Below are positions 7,114 to 12,090 of a stretch of 50,411 bases of DNA, piece by piece. The notes beneath the pieces were generated by a model. It did no database searches. It was not told the origin of the DNA and worked only from the letters and a program-made list of their open reading frames with translations. Position 1 is the first letter of the stretch, and every line of letters begins with the position of its first letter. The position numbers were made by a program, and so were the translations under genes. Source of the DNA: a virus; IMG/VR virus record IMGVR_UViG_3300034082_000990, positions 1 to 50,411 of that record; one strand, given 5' to 3'.

Positions 7114-7238
7114 TAGTTGTTCTCCAATTCTTTTACACAATCGCATTGTTCGCAATCGTAGTCGTTATCATTACCAAAAAAGATTACTCCGTATCCGTGG
7201 CAATCTATACAATCTATTCTTATTAGTGAGTTTATCAT
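7113..7238 (-). CDS. Tiny cysteine-rich protein (41 aa)
   Basis: Translates to MINSLIRIDCIDCHGYGVIF then CEQCDC. C-x2-C-x-G-x-G resembles one repeat of the DnaJ-type zinc finger, and a second C-x2-C-x-C follows, so it likely binds zinc. First gene of the P8 operon, preceded by ACGAAAGG. Confidence 0.65.
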   Translation of the reverse strand: MINSLIRIDCIDCHGYGVIFFGNDNDYDCEQCDCVKELENN

Positions 7239-7267
7239 TTAGTTTTCCTTTCGTTTTGTTATTGCTT

Positions 7268-7290
7268 ATTATAGCCTAAGCCACTGACAT
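7268..7290 (-). promoter_or_regulatory. Left-arm promoter module P8
   Basis: Minus strand ATGTCA, 11 bases (GTGGC type), TATAAT. It abuts the stop of the upstream gene (7292); no CRP-like box. Confidence 0.75.
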
Positions 7291-7291
7291 T

Positions 7292-7435
7292 TTAGTCCGC
7301 TTCGGGGGTAGTGAATAAGGCTCCCTCATTAAGTAGCCCTACCTCAATGTTAAATAGTTCATCAGGGGTGGCTTCGGATAAATCTACCCAGCCCGCACCA
7401 TTTTGATCAATTCTAAAAATCTCAATGTATCCCAT
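7292..7435 (-). CDS. Small hypothetical protein (47 aa)
   Basis: Translates to MGYIEIFRIDQNGAGWVDLS and ends FTTPEAD. TAATG overlap with the upstream gene. Function unknown. Confidence 0.65.
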   Translation of the reverse strand: MGYIEIFRIDQNGAGWVDLSEATPDELFNIEVGLLNEGALFTTPEAD

Positions 7436-7599
7436 TAGTGTTGTTCCTCGCAATCTTTGTCATAGTCAAATCCGCAAAAGTAGCAACCCATAAATTCTAG
7501 GTGTTCGATACAGTAATACTTAAATTGACTTTCATCACAGCAAAAATGTTGCTCGTCTGCGATTTCATAGAAATCGGTTTTGTCGATTATGTTTAACAT
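7435..7599 (-). CDS. Small cysteine-rich protein (54 aa)
   Basis: Starts MLNIIDKTDFYEIADEQHFC; cysteines at 20, 21, 30, 39, 42 and 50 with C-x2-C near 39-42, probably a small metal-binding protein. First gene of the P9 operon with ACGAAAGG. Confidence 0.65.
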   Translation of the reverse strand: MLNIIDKTDFYEIADEQHFCCDESQFKYYCIEHLEFMGCYFCGFDYDKDCEEQH

Positions 7600-7628
7600 T
7601 AGTTTTCCTTTCGTTTGTTTATTTAGTT

Positions 7629-7651
7629 ATTGTACCGCAAGGGTCTGACAA
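7629..7651 (-). promoter_or_regulatory. Left-arm promoter module P9
   Basis: Minus strand TTGTCA, 11 bases (GACCC type), TACAAT. No CRP-like box; the next gene ends 2 bases upstream. Confidence 0.7.
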
Positions 7652-7652
7652 A

Positions 7653-7865
7653 TTAGTCAGACACCTTGACGGCTAAATAGCGGTATGTATCTTTTAGATT
7701 TAGCGGGGCTGAATAATGAGGTCGAACCTGAACCTTGTATGTATCACAATTCGCATACCATACATCATCATTTTTTTCCGCTGAGATAATTTCACCCTTT
7801 AGAGTTTTTGAGTGATAAGTTTTTCCTACAAGTAGGCTTTCGATAGAATAGACATTTGCTGACAT
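7653..7865 (-). CDS. Small hypothetical protein (70 aa)
   Basis: Start placed at ATG 7865 (MSANVYSIESLLVGKTY): GAAAGG sits 8 bases upstream, while the longer frame (to 7898) would begin inside the -10 of P10. Small beta-rich protein, function unknown. Confidence 0.7.
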   Translation of the reverse strand: MSANVYSIESLLVGKTYHSKTLKGEIISAEKNDDVWYANCDTYKVQVRPHYSAPLNLKDTYRYLAVKVSD

Positions 7866-7897
7866 TTGAGTCCGCCTTTCGTTTGTTGATAGTAGCA

Positions 7898-7920
7898 ATT
7901 ATAGCCTATCCCACTGACAT
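7898..7920 (-). promoter_or_regulatory. Left-arm promoter module P10
   Basis: Minus strand ATGTCA, 11 bases (GTGGG type), TATAAT, leader with ACGAAAGG. Confidence 0.75.
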
Positions 7921-7967
7921 TTTCTAATTACTAGCGAGTAATTCCAAATAATGAGACGCTCAAGTCA

Positions 7968-7983
7968 TGTGATAAAAATCACA
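7968..7983. promoter_or_regulatory. CRP/GlxR-type box
   Basis: TGTGATAAAAATCACA, perfect, centred about 84.5 bases upstream of the predicted P10 start, one helical turn further than most others. Confidence 0.6.
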
Positions 7984-7991
7984 AAATCTCG

Positions 7992-8090
7992 GGCGTGTCG
8001 CAAATTCCAGGGGTTGTGGATAACTCCCGTAACCCTGTGGATAACCCCGCTCTTTTGCGGGCGCATCAACTTTTGTCAAGTCGACACGCC
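7992..8090. repeat. Structured element E5 with two DnaA boxes and closing stem
   Basis: Closed by GGCGTGTCG (7992-8000) and CGACACGCC (8082-8090). Inside: AAATTCCAGGGG, DnaA boxes TGTGGATAA at 8015-8023 and 8036-8044 (again 21 bases apart) and a CCCGC/GCGGG hairpin. Confidence 0.7.
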
Positions 8091-8095
8091 GTTAC

Positions 8096-8194
8096 TTATT
8101 TAAAATCTTTAAAAATTTCCTCAAGCTTTAAAATTTGCTCATCTGTTAAATGATCAATTTCAATTGCTTTTTCAAATCCAAAAAAATCCGTCAT
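8096..8194 (-). CDS. Tiny hypothetical protein (32 aa)
   Basis: Translates to MTDFFGFEKAIEIDHLTDEQ followed by a short helix. ATGA overlap with the upstream gene supports it, but it is very short. Confidence 0.5.
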   Translation of the reverse strand: MTDFFGFEKAIEIDHLTDEQILKLEEIFKDFK

Positions 8195-8406
8195 TCGCTC
8201 ATCAACCTTTCTAAATCGTCTGCGTTATCTCTCATGTAATTATCTTGAAAATCTAGTAACGCCTCATTGTAAGCAATTGGGTCACAATCTTTTAAGATTT
8301 GGGAGGGATAAAAAACAGCGTTACCCATTTCATAGACGGGATAACAATCATCAAGCATTTCATCAAATAATTGTTTAATCGCAAAAGTAATTTCAAAATC
8401 TAGCAT
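8191..8406 (-). CDS. Small acidic hypothetical protein (71 aa)
   Basis: Starts MLDFEITFAIKQLFDEMLDD; helical, acidic. TAATG overlap with the upstream gene, third in the P11 operon. No family recognised. Confidence 0.7.
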   Translation of the reverse strand: MLDFEITFAIKQLFDEMLDDCYPVYEMGNAVFYPSQILKDCDPIAYNEALLDFQDNYMRDNADDLERLMSE

Positions 8407-8567
8407 TAGTTAGTTTCCTTATCTTGTAAAATGTTAAGAATAATTTGTAATTGTTCAACAGAAAGAAGTGCTTGAGCACAGCCCCATGTAAATGCTAAAT
8501 CCATTTCTTGATAATGTTTTTTAGCAAGTGTATTTATTTCTTGAGTTAATTCGAAATTAGTTTTCAT
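8406..8567 (-). CDS. Small helical hypothetical protein (53 aa)
   Basis: Starts MKTNFELTQEINTLAKKHYQ; predicted helical throughout. ATGA overlap upstream and TAATG overlap downstream. Confidence 0.65.
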   Translation of the reverse strand: MKTNFELTQEINTLAKKHYQEMDLAFTWGCAQALLSVEQLQIILNILQDKETN

Positions 8568-8740
8568 TTAGATACATACCAATCTGTCCACATAGGAAGT
8601 TGCTCAGGGTCACCATCATAGTAGTAACGCTCAATGTTTTGTTCACAATCCATACAGAAAGTGTATTGCTCATCTCCGATTTCTGAGATAGCGGATTTCA
8701 TAGGGTTATGTTCTTTACATAGTGTGTTTAGTGTAGTCAT
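8564..8740 (-). CDS. Small zinc-ribbon-like protein (58 aa)
   Basis: Start at ATG 8740 (MTTLNTLCKEHNPMK) with GAAAGG 12 bases upstream; the longer frame begins inside module P11. C-x2-C (CMDC) plus an upstream Cys/His pair suggest zinc binding; the C-terminus is aromatic-rich. Confidence 0.65.
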   Translation of the reverse strand: MTTLNTLCKEHNPMKSAISEIGDEQYTFCMDCEQNIERYYYDGDPEQLPMWTDWYVSK

Positions 8741-8774
8741 TTGAGACCACCTTTCTTTTTGTTTGTATGTCGCT

Positions 8775-8797
8775 ATTGTAGCAGGGGGGTCTGACAT
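8775..8797 (-). promoter_or_regulatory. Left-arm promoter module P11
   Basis: Minus strand ATGTCA, 11 bases (GACCC type), TACAAT. Confidence 0.7.
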
Positions 8798-8813
8798 TTT
8801 GACCTGTTTCTCG

Positions 8814-8943
8814 GGCGTGTCGCAAAACTATTTTTGTGATAAAAATCACATAAATCCTGGGGTTTTCCACAGATGCCCGTAAGCCTGTGGATAACTCCCG
8901 CAAGTACTTGCGGGCCAGCTTGACAATGTCAAGCCGACACGCC
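8814..8943. repeat. Structured element E6 with DnaA box and closing stem
   Basis: Same closing stem as E5, GGCGTGTCG (8814-8822) with CGACACGCC (8935-8943). Inside: TTTTCCACA (8863) and DnaA box TGTGGATAA (8886-8894) as an inverted pair, the perfect palindrome CCCGCAAGTACTTGCGGG (8898-8915), and hairpin CTTGAC-AAT-GTCAAG (8919-8933). Confidence 0.7.
8835..8850. promoter_or_regulatory. CRP/GlxR-type box
   Basis: TGTGATAAAAATCACA, perfect, centred about 74.5 bases upstream of the predicted P11 start; in this copy it lies inside the closing stem of element E6. Confidence 0.6.
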
Positions 8944-8949
8944 GTTAGG

Positions 8950-9072
8950 CTAGTGTGATTCTTGCCACATCTCACGCATCTCCGCTATGAAGTCACGATA
9001 GACGATCCTCGCCATGTATAGGGCGGGGATAGCAAGGGCTAACTGTACTAGTGTAGTAAGTAGTCTATTCAT
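8950..9072 (-). CDS. Tiny membrane protein (40 aa)
   Basis: Translates to MNRLLTTLVQLALAIPALYM followed by a charged tail ending WQESH. Residues 4-24 form one transmembrane helix. ATGA overlap with the upstream gene; last of the P12 operon. Function unknown; could act on the membrane or be an anchor. Confidence 0.65.
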   Translation of the reverse strand: MNRLLTTLVQLALAIPALYMARIVYRDFIAEMREMWQESH

Positions 9073-9236
9073 GCGGTCACCTTTATGTTCTGAACATTAG
9101 CGGTAAACTTTTTACCCTTTCCTAATTCGCTATCGTTAAGCGTTTTAATTAGATTATCAATAGCCTTAACATCATGAGCGACATTATCGATTGAGATTAG
9201 TTTAGAGCCTTGCCAAATTGAGTAAGTGATAGTCAT
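9069..9236 (-). CDS. Small hypothetical protein (55 aa)
   Basis: Start at ATG 9236 (MTITYSIWQGSKLI), two bases after the upstream stop with GGGAG 8-12 bases before; the longer frame overlaps the neighbour. No domain known. Confidence 0.65.
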   Translation of the reverse strand: MTITYSIWQGSKLISIDNVAHDVKAIDNLIKTLNDSELGKGKKFTANVQNIKVTA

Positions 9237-9238
9237 TA

Positions 9239-9427
9239 TTAGTTCTCCCATGTTAGTGCGAATAGTTTTGCTAGTGCTTCATCATCTTCATCATCAAAGT
9301 CATCAAAGTCAAGCGCTGGCGCTTCATCTAGTTCATCATCAAGGTGACGATAGGCGTCTGATACATCTGATTGGATAGTGTCCCACTTAGAGACGGAATT
9401 ATTTTCGTATGAGTATGCGTATGACAT
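9239..9427 (-). CDS. Small very acidic protein (62 aa)
   Basis: Starts MSYAYSYENNSVSKWD; residues 29-51 are almost entirely Asp/Glu with Phe/Leu. Such strongly acidic small phage proteins can be DNA mimics, but nothing specific supports that here. TAATG overlap with the upstream gene. Confidence 0.7.
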   Translation of the reverse strand: MSYAYSYENNSVSKWDTIQSDVSDAYRHLDDELDEAPALDFDDFDDEDDEALAKLFALTWEN

Positions 9428-9540
9428 TATTTATTCATCTCCTTAGCGATAGCCTCTGACTTAGTTAGTGCCTCTAGGGCGATTGCTAGGGAGGCAAGGC
9501 GTTGCGCCTCTACCATTTGCTTGTATTCATCTAGGTTCAT
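9427..9540 (-). CDS. Tiny helical protein (37 aa)
   Basis: Translates to MNLDEYKQMVEAQRLASLAI then a charged helix ending KEMNK. First gene of the P12 operon, with GAAAGAAGG upstream. Confidence 0.6.
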   Translation of the reverse strand: MNLDEYKQMVEAQRLASLAIALEALTKSEAIAKEMNK

Positions 9541-9572
9541 TTATGACCTTCTTTCGTTGTTGTTATTCTGTA

Positions 9573-9595
9573 ATTGTAGCGTATGGGTCTGACAA
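9573..9595 (-). promoter_or_regulatory. Left-arm promoter module P12
   Basis: Minus strand TTGTCA, 11 bases (GACCC type), TACAAT. Confidence 0.7.
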
Positions 9596-9621
9596 ATTGG
9601 GGAGGTTGGCTAGTGTGTCGG

Positions 9622-9637
9622 TGTGATACTAGTCACA
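9622..9637. promoter_or_regulatory. CRP/GlxR-type box
   Basis: TGTGATACTAGTCACA, perfect, centred about 63.5 bases upstream of the predicted P12 start; it also contains the stop codon of the next gene (9629-9631). Confidence 0.6.
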
Positions 9638-9805
9638 CTCTCCACATGGGCATTGAGGAAACTCTCGCTCTTGCTTTATGCGGTTAGCGAGTCGCTCTAC
9701 CTTTAGGTAGGTATCAGCGGAGGCACCTCGGAAAGATACTACCTTTCCTTCAGCGATAAGGTGAGCAGCCTTAACAATCTTTTGCTCTAATGTTAGTGAA
9801 GTCAT
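9629..9805 (-). CDS. Small hypothetical protein with C-terminal CPCGEC motif (58 aa)
   Basis: Starts MTSLTLEQKIVKAAHLIAEG; helical body, then a C-terminal C-x-C-x2-C cluster that could bind a metal. Sole gene behind P13, rightmost of the leftward arm. Function unknown. Confidence 0.65.
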   Translation of the reverse strand: MTSLTLEQKIVKAAHLIAEGKVVSFRGASADTYLKVERLANRIKQEREFPQCPCGECD

Positions 9806-9837
9806 TATTTAACTTCCTTTCTTTTTGTTATACCTTA

Positions 9838-9860
9838 AGCATAACATGGGGGTCTGACAA
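9838..9860 (-). promoter_or_regulatory. Left-arm promoter module P13
   Basis: Minus strand TTGTCA, 11 bases (GACCC type), TATGCT; weakest -10 of the set. The divergent region 9861-10037 to its right holds two copies of a 12-mer, a degenerate CRP-like box and an AT-rich stretch. Confidence 0.6.
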
Positions 9861-9880
9861 AAATCAAGTCGAGAAAGGCG

Positions 9881-9892
9881 CAATTCGGACAT
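9881..9892 (+). repeat. 12-base repeat CAATTCGGACAT, copy 2
   Basis: Direct repeat with 9933-9944, 52 bases apart, in the divergent control region. Confidence 0.5.
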
Positions 9893-9898
9893 TTCGAC

Positions 9899-9914
9899 TA
9901 TGAGTTACATCACA
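9899..9914. promoter_or_regulatory. CRP/GlxR-like box, degenerate
   Basis: TATGA-N6-TCACA, one mismatch, about 75.5 bases upstream of the predicted P13 start. Confidence 0.4.
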
Positions 9915-9932
9915 TTTACAAAAAATAAAGGG

Positions 9933-9944
9933 CAATTCGGACAT
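9933..9944 (+). repeat. 12-base repeat CAATTCGGACAT, copy 3
   Basis: Second direct copy in the divergent region; both copies flank the degenerate CRP-like box, as an operator pair might. Confidence 0.5.
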
Positions 9945-10037
9945 TATGGGCGCACTATCTGAAATTATTTTCGTTTTTTAACTCTGTATCATACATGTAA
10001 AAAATATATTAACATTTTCTTAAATCTGAAAAAGCAG

Positions 10038-10065
10038 TTGACTAGAATATAGGGCGGGGTATAAT
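10038..10065 (+). promoter_or_regulatory. Rightward promoter, leaderless
   Basis: TTGACT, 16 bases, TATAAT; the ATG at 10072 is 7 bases after the -10, so transcription should begin at the start codon. Confidence 0.75.
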
Positions 10066-10071
10066 AAGGGT

Positions 10072-10800
10072 ATGGAACCATATGCATCTATAGTGAAGAA
10101 ACAACTTGCTCAAATATTAGAGAAAGAACCCAATGCTGTTTTAATTGAGAAGAACATTGTTGTATTAAAAAACTGGCTATCAGATGATCTTTGCGACAGA
10201 TTAGTAGCTCATGTAGAATCCTTTGGAGAAGATGCTTGGTGGGAAAAAAATAAACGAGAATGGTGGCATGGCAAATTCTTTTTTATAGAAGATCCAGATC
10301 TTGATGCAGAGCTAAAACATATGCGTATAAGGCTACAGGAGCTCTTTAGACAGGAGCTTTGGGTAGAAAGCATGAACTCTGTTCATAGAATGACTAAAGG
10401 GCAGTCTATGTTCATACATGCTGATAATTTGGCGGAATCCCTTGGATTAGATAATAAGTGCGTATTTGGTGTTACACACTATATAAGCAATTTTGACGGC
10501 GGTGAGATATCCTACCCAAATGTAAAATTTATTTACAAACCAGAAAAAGGCGATTTGTTGCTACATCCTGGATGGGAAGAATATGCCCATCATACAGAAG
10601 ATGTTATAGGTGATAGAGTAAGATATATTGTAGCTGGATTTGCATCACTTCCAGAGGCGGAAGAATTAAGAAAAAATGATCAGCTATATGAAGGCATAGA
10701 TGCAGTTAAAATGTCTAGTGCTGTAAATGGAATATTTGGGAAAGATGATTTGCCTGAAAATTTCTTCACAGTCCCACATGAGTATTTAGAAAAAAAATAA
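10072..10800 (+). CDS. 2OG-Fe(II) oxygenase (prolyl 4-hydroxylase-like)
   Basis: 242 aa. The double-stranded beta-helix core of the P4Hc superfamily is visible: H116-x-D118 as metal ligands, the FDGGEISYPN strand near 141-150, KPEKGDLLLHPG near 157-167, distal His173/174 and Arg182 or Arg184 as 2-oxoglutarate anchor. It should couple 2OG decarboxylation to hydroxylation of a protein or small substrate; substrate unknown. About 50 extra C-terminal residues lie beyond the core. Leaderless from the promoter at 10038; first of four oxygenase genes in this part of the genome. Confidence 0.85.
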   Translation: MEPYASIVKKQLAQILEKEPNAVLIEKNIVVLKNWLSDDLCDRLVAHVESFGEDAWWEKNKREWWHGKFFFIEDPDLDAELKHMRIRLQELFRQELWVESMNSVHRMTKGQSMFIHADNLAESLGLDNKCVFGVTHYISNFDGGEISYPNVKFIYKPEKGDLLLHPGWEEYAHHTEDVIGDRVRYIVAGFASLPEAEELRKNDQLYEGIDAVKMSSAVNGIFGKDDLPENFFTVPHEYLEKK

Positions 10801-10806
10801 AAGGTA

Positions 10807-10836
10807 TTGACTTCTATAAAAACAAAATGATACACT
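10807..10836 (+). promoter_or_regulatory. Possible rightward promoter
   Basis: TTGACT (10807-10812), 18 bases, TACACT. The 10801-11033 gap otherwise holds no gene that I can support; a G-rich stretch lies near 10942. Confidence 0.4.
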
Positions 10837-11033
10837 TAGTTTGCTTTGTGGGGGCTTACCCTGAAACTCAATATGTACCAGATAACATCTGAGAATATCG
10901 TTTTAGGACTGCTTCTCTATCTTTCCAAAAAGAAAAAATTTGGGGGGTAGGGGGGCTTTCCTAAAATCTAATATACCCAGATAAACAATTACAAAACATA
11001 AAGAAAATACATAAGAAAAGGCGGGATAAAAAG

Positions 11034-11114
11034 ATGAAGTTAATAATTTCAATAGCCATAGTAACTGTAATAACCTTTATCCTTGGTATAGCATATCAGA
11101 TATTGGCTAGATAA
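11034..11114 (+). CDS. Tiny single-span membrane protein (26 aa)
   Basis: Translates to MKLIISIAIVTVITFILGIA then YQILAR: one transmembrane helix with a short basic end. AAAGGCGGG lies 9-17 bases upstream. Very short, so it might be spurious. Confidence 0.45.
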   Translation: MKLIISIAIVTVITFILGIAYQILAR

Positions 11115-11127
11115 TAAAACGGACAAT

Positions 11128-11700
11128 ATGGACATTGATTTAATCACACATCCTAGATCAGCAAAACATTGGTTTAGATGGTATATTCAAAATAACACTG
11201 ACCTAACCATAGATACTCTTCCATATATAAAAAAAGAGTCGGGAACAATGGAGATAGATAATTCATTTAATGCCAAATTCAACAGTTTAACCTCTCTTGG
11301 TAATACAATGGCTATAATTAGAAACCCAGAAGACTGCCTTTCTTCATTATTAACTATGGAATCTTTGGATAACTTAGAACTTAGGCTTAATCAGTATGTA
11401 TACTACTATGAGTTTATTCTAGACAATGTAGAGCATATTTTTAGATTTGAAGATGTTATTTCTGATCCCGCCATGATTGCAGAGTATTTCTGCAAAAGGA
11501 GCAATAAGACCTTTAACCCTGTAAAAACAGATTATGCTCAATATGAGCAGTGGTATCTGCAAACTCAGGATCCTAAAAAACTAATTACCTCAAAGACTAA
11601 TAGCCTATATGATCAATCTCGGTCTATTCTCGATAATGTAGATTTATCTAGGCATAATGACCTTTATGAGAAAGCATTGGCAAAATGTTTAATATTGTAG
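11128..11700 (+). CDS. Sulfotransferase-like protein
   Basis: 190 aa. The N-terminus THPRSAKHWFRWYI resembles the 5'-phosphosulfate-binding loop of PAPS sulfotransferases (T/S-x-P-R-S), and IIRNPEDCLSS around residues 63-73 resembles the 3'-phosphate-binding R-N-P-x-D-x2-x-S motif; FRFEDVISDP follows as in the family. It is shorter than typical sulfotransferases. Substrate unknown; neighbours are oxygenases, so a common modification pathway is possible. Could also be a non-catalytic relative, since the classical Lys of the loop is displaced. Confidence 0.55.
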   Translation: MDIDLITHPRSAKHWFRWYIQNNTDLTIDTLPYIKKESGTMEIDNSFNAKFNSLTSLGNTMAIIRNPEDCLSSLLTMESLDNLELRLNQYVYYYEFILDNVEHIFRFEDVISDPAMIAEYFCKRSNKTFNPVKTDYAQYEQWYLQTQDPKKLITSKTNSLYDQSRSILDNVDLSRHNDLYEKALAKCLIL

Positions 11701-11723
11701 TCTCTATTTTCGACTCACTTTTT
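11700..11723 (+). repeat. Direct repeat flanking the tRNA-Ile cassette, left copy
   Basis: GTCTCTATTTTCGACTCAC, nearly identical to 12042-12065 (one insertion, one substitution). It begins at the end of the preceding gene. Confidence 0.55.
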
Positions 11724-11731
11724 TCAAGTTC

Positions 11732-11747
11732 TGTTTCACGTGAAACA
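11732..11747. promoter_or_regulatory. parS centromere-like palindrome, perfect
   Basis: TGTTTCACGTGAAACA equals the canonical bacterial ParB site. It overlaps the -35 region of a promoter whose -10 (TATGAT, 11753-11758) starts 21 bases after the palindrome and precedes the tRNA. Confidence 0.75.
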
Positions 11748-11752
11748 TGTAC

Positions 11753-11758
11753 TATGAT
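11753..11758 (+). promoter_or_regulatory. -10 box of tRNA-Ile promoter
   Basis: TATGAT, 16 bases after CTGTTT (11731-11736), which overlaps the parS palindrome; the tRNA begins 25 bases downstream. Confidence 0.5.
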
Positions 11759-11782
11759 ATATAAGATAATAGGTTAATATGA

Positions 11783-11857
11783 GGGCCTATAGCTTAATCT
11801 GGTTAAAGCAATTGTCTTATATGCAATCGACTTTGGGTTCAAATCCCAATAGGCCTA
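11783..11857 (+). tRNA. tRNA-Ile (TAT)
   Basis: Cloverleaf: acceptor GGGCCTA/TAGGCCT (first pair G-U), D stem GCTT/AAGC, anticodon stem ATTGT/GCAAT with loop CTTATAT giving anticodon TAT, T arm TTGGG/CCCAA with loop TTCAAAT, discriminator A, no encoded CCA. It reads AUA, a codon frequent in the AT-rich genes here. Anticodon UAU is rare in bacteria, which usually use lysidine-modified CAU. Confidence 0.85.
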
Positions 11858-11860
11858 CTT

Positions 11861-11876
11861 TGTTTCACGTAGAACA
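11861..11876. promoter_or_regulatory. parS-like palindrome, degenerate
   Basis: TGTTTCACGTAGAACA, two mismatches to parS in the right half. Its start is again exactly 21 bases before a -10 box. Confidence 0.55.
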
Positions 11877-11881
11877 TGGAG

Positions 11882-11887
11882 TATAAT
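11882..11887 (+). promoter_or_regulatory. -10 box, leaderless gene
   Basis: TATAAT, 16 bases after TTGTTT (11860-11865); the ATG at 11894 is 7 bases further, so the mRNA is probably leaderless. Confidence 0.55.
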
Positions 11888-11893
11888 AGTAAT

Positions 11894-12049
11894 ATGTTAG
11901 CTTATGATGTTCCTCTTTCCGCCCTCATTTTTATTCTATGGGCAGGTGTACCTGTACAGGAATATATAAATGGGCCAACTGAGGAAGAAACTCTGGCATA
12001 TATAGAGATGTTGAACAAAATCATAGAAAATGAAAATGATGGTCTCTAA
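11894..12049 (+). CDS. Small hypothetical protein (51 aa)
   Basis: Translates to MLAYDVPLSALIFILWAGVP, then an acidic helical C-terminus ending ENENDGL. The N-terminal half is hydrophobic but probably not a full transmembrane span. Leaderless from the promoter overlapping the second parS-like box. Function unknown. Confidence 0.6.
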   Translation: MLAYDVPLSALIFILWAGVPVQEYINGPTEEETLAYIEMLNKIIENENDGL

Positions 12050-12065
12050 TTTTCGGCTCACTTTT
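12042..12065 (+). repeat. Direct repeat flanking the tRNA-Ile cassette, right copy
   Basis: GTCTCTAATTTTCGGCTCAC, matching 11700-11723; together they bracket both parS-like boxes, the tRNA and the 51-aa gene. Confidence 0.55.
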
Positions 12066-12090
12066 CGCCGCACTATTTTAGGAGTTTATT

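Noticed and set aside
7992-8943. CRISPR-like array from the repeated intergenic elements
   Set aside because: Copies are hundreds of bases apart, diverged and separated by genes; no regular repeat-spacer pattern.
8954-8969. Another CRP-like box, TGTGA-N6-CCACA
   Set aside because: It is inside a coding region with one mismatch and is not positioned before a promoter module.
10837-11033. Additional gene in the gap after the first oxygenase
   Set aside because: No open frame with a ribosome site or family resemblance was found; only a possible promoter and a G-rich stretch.
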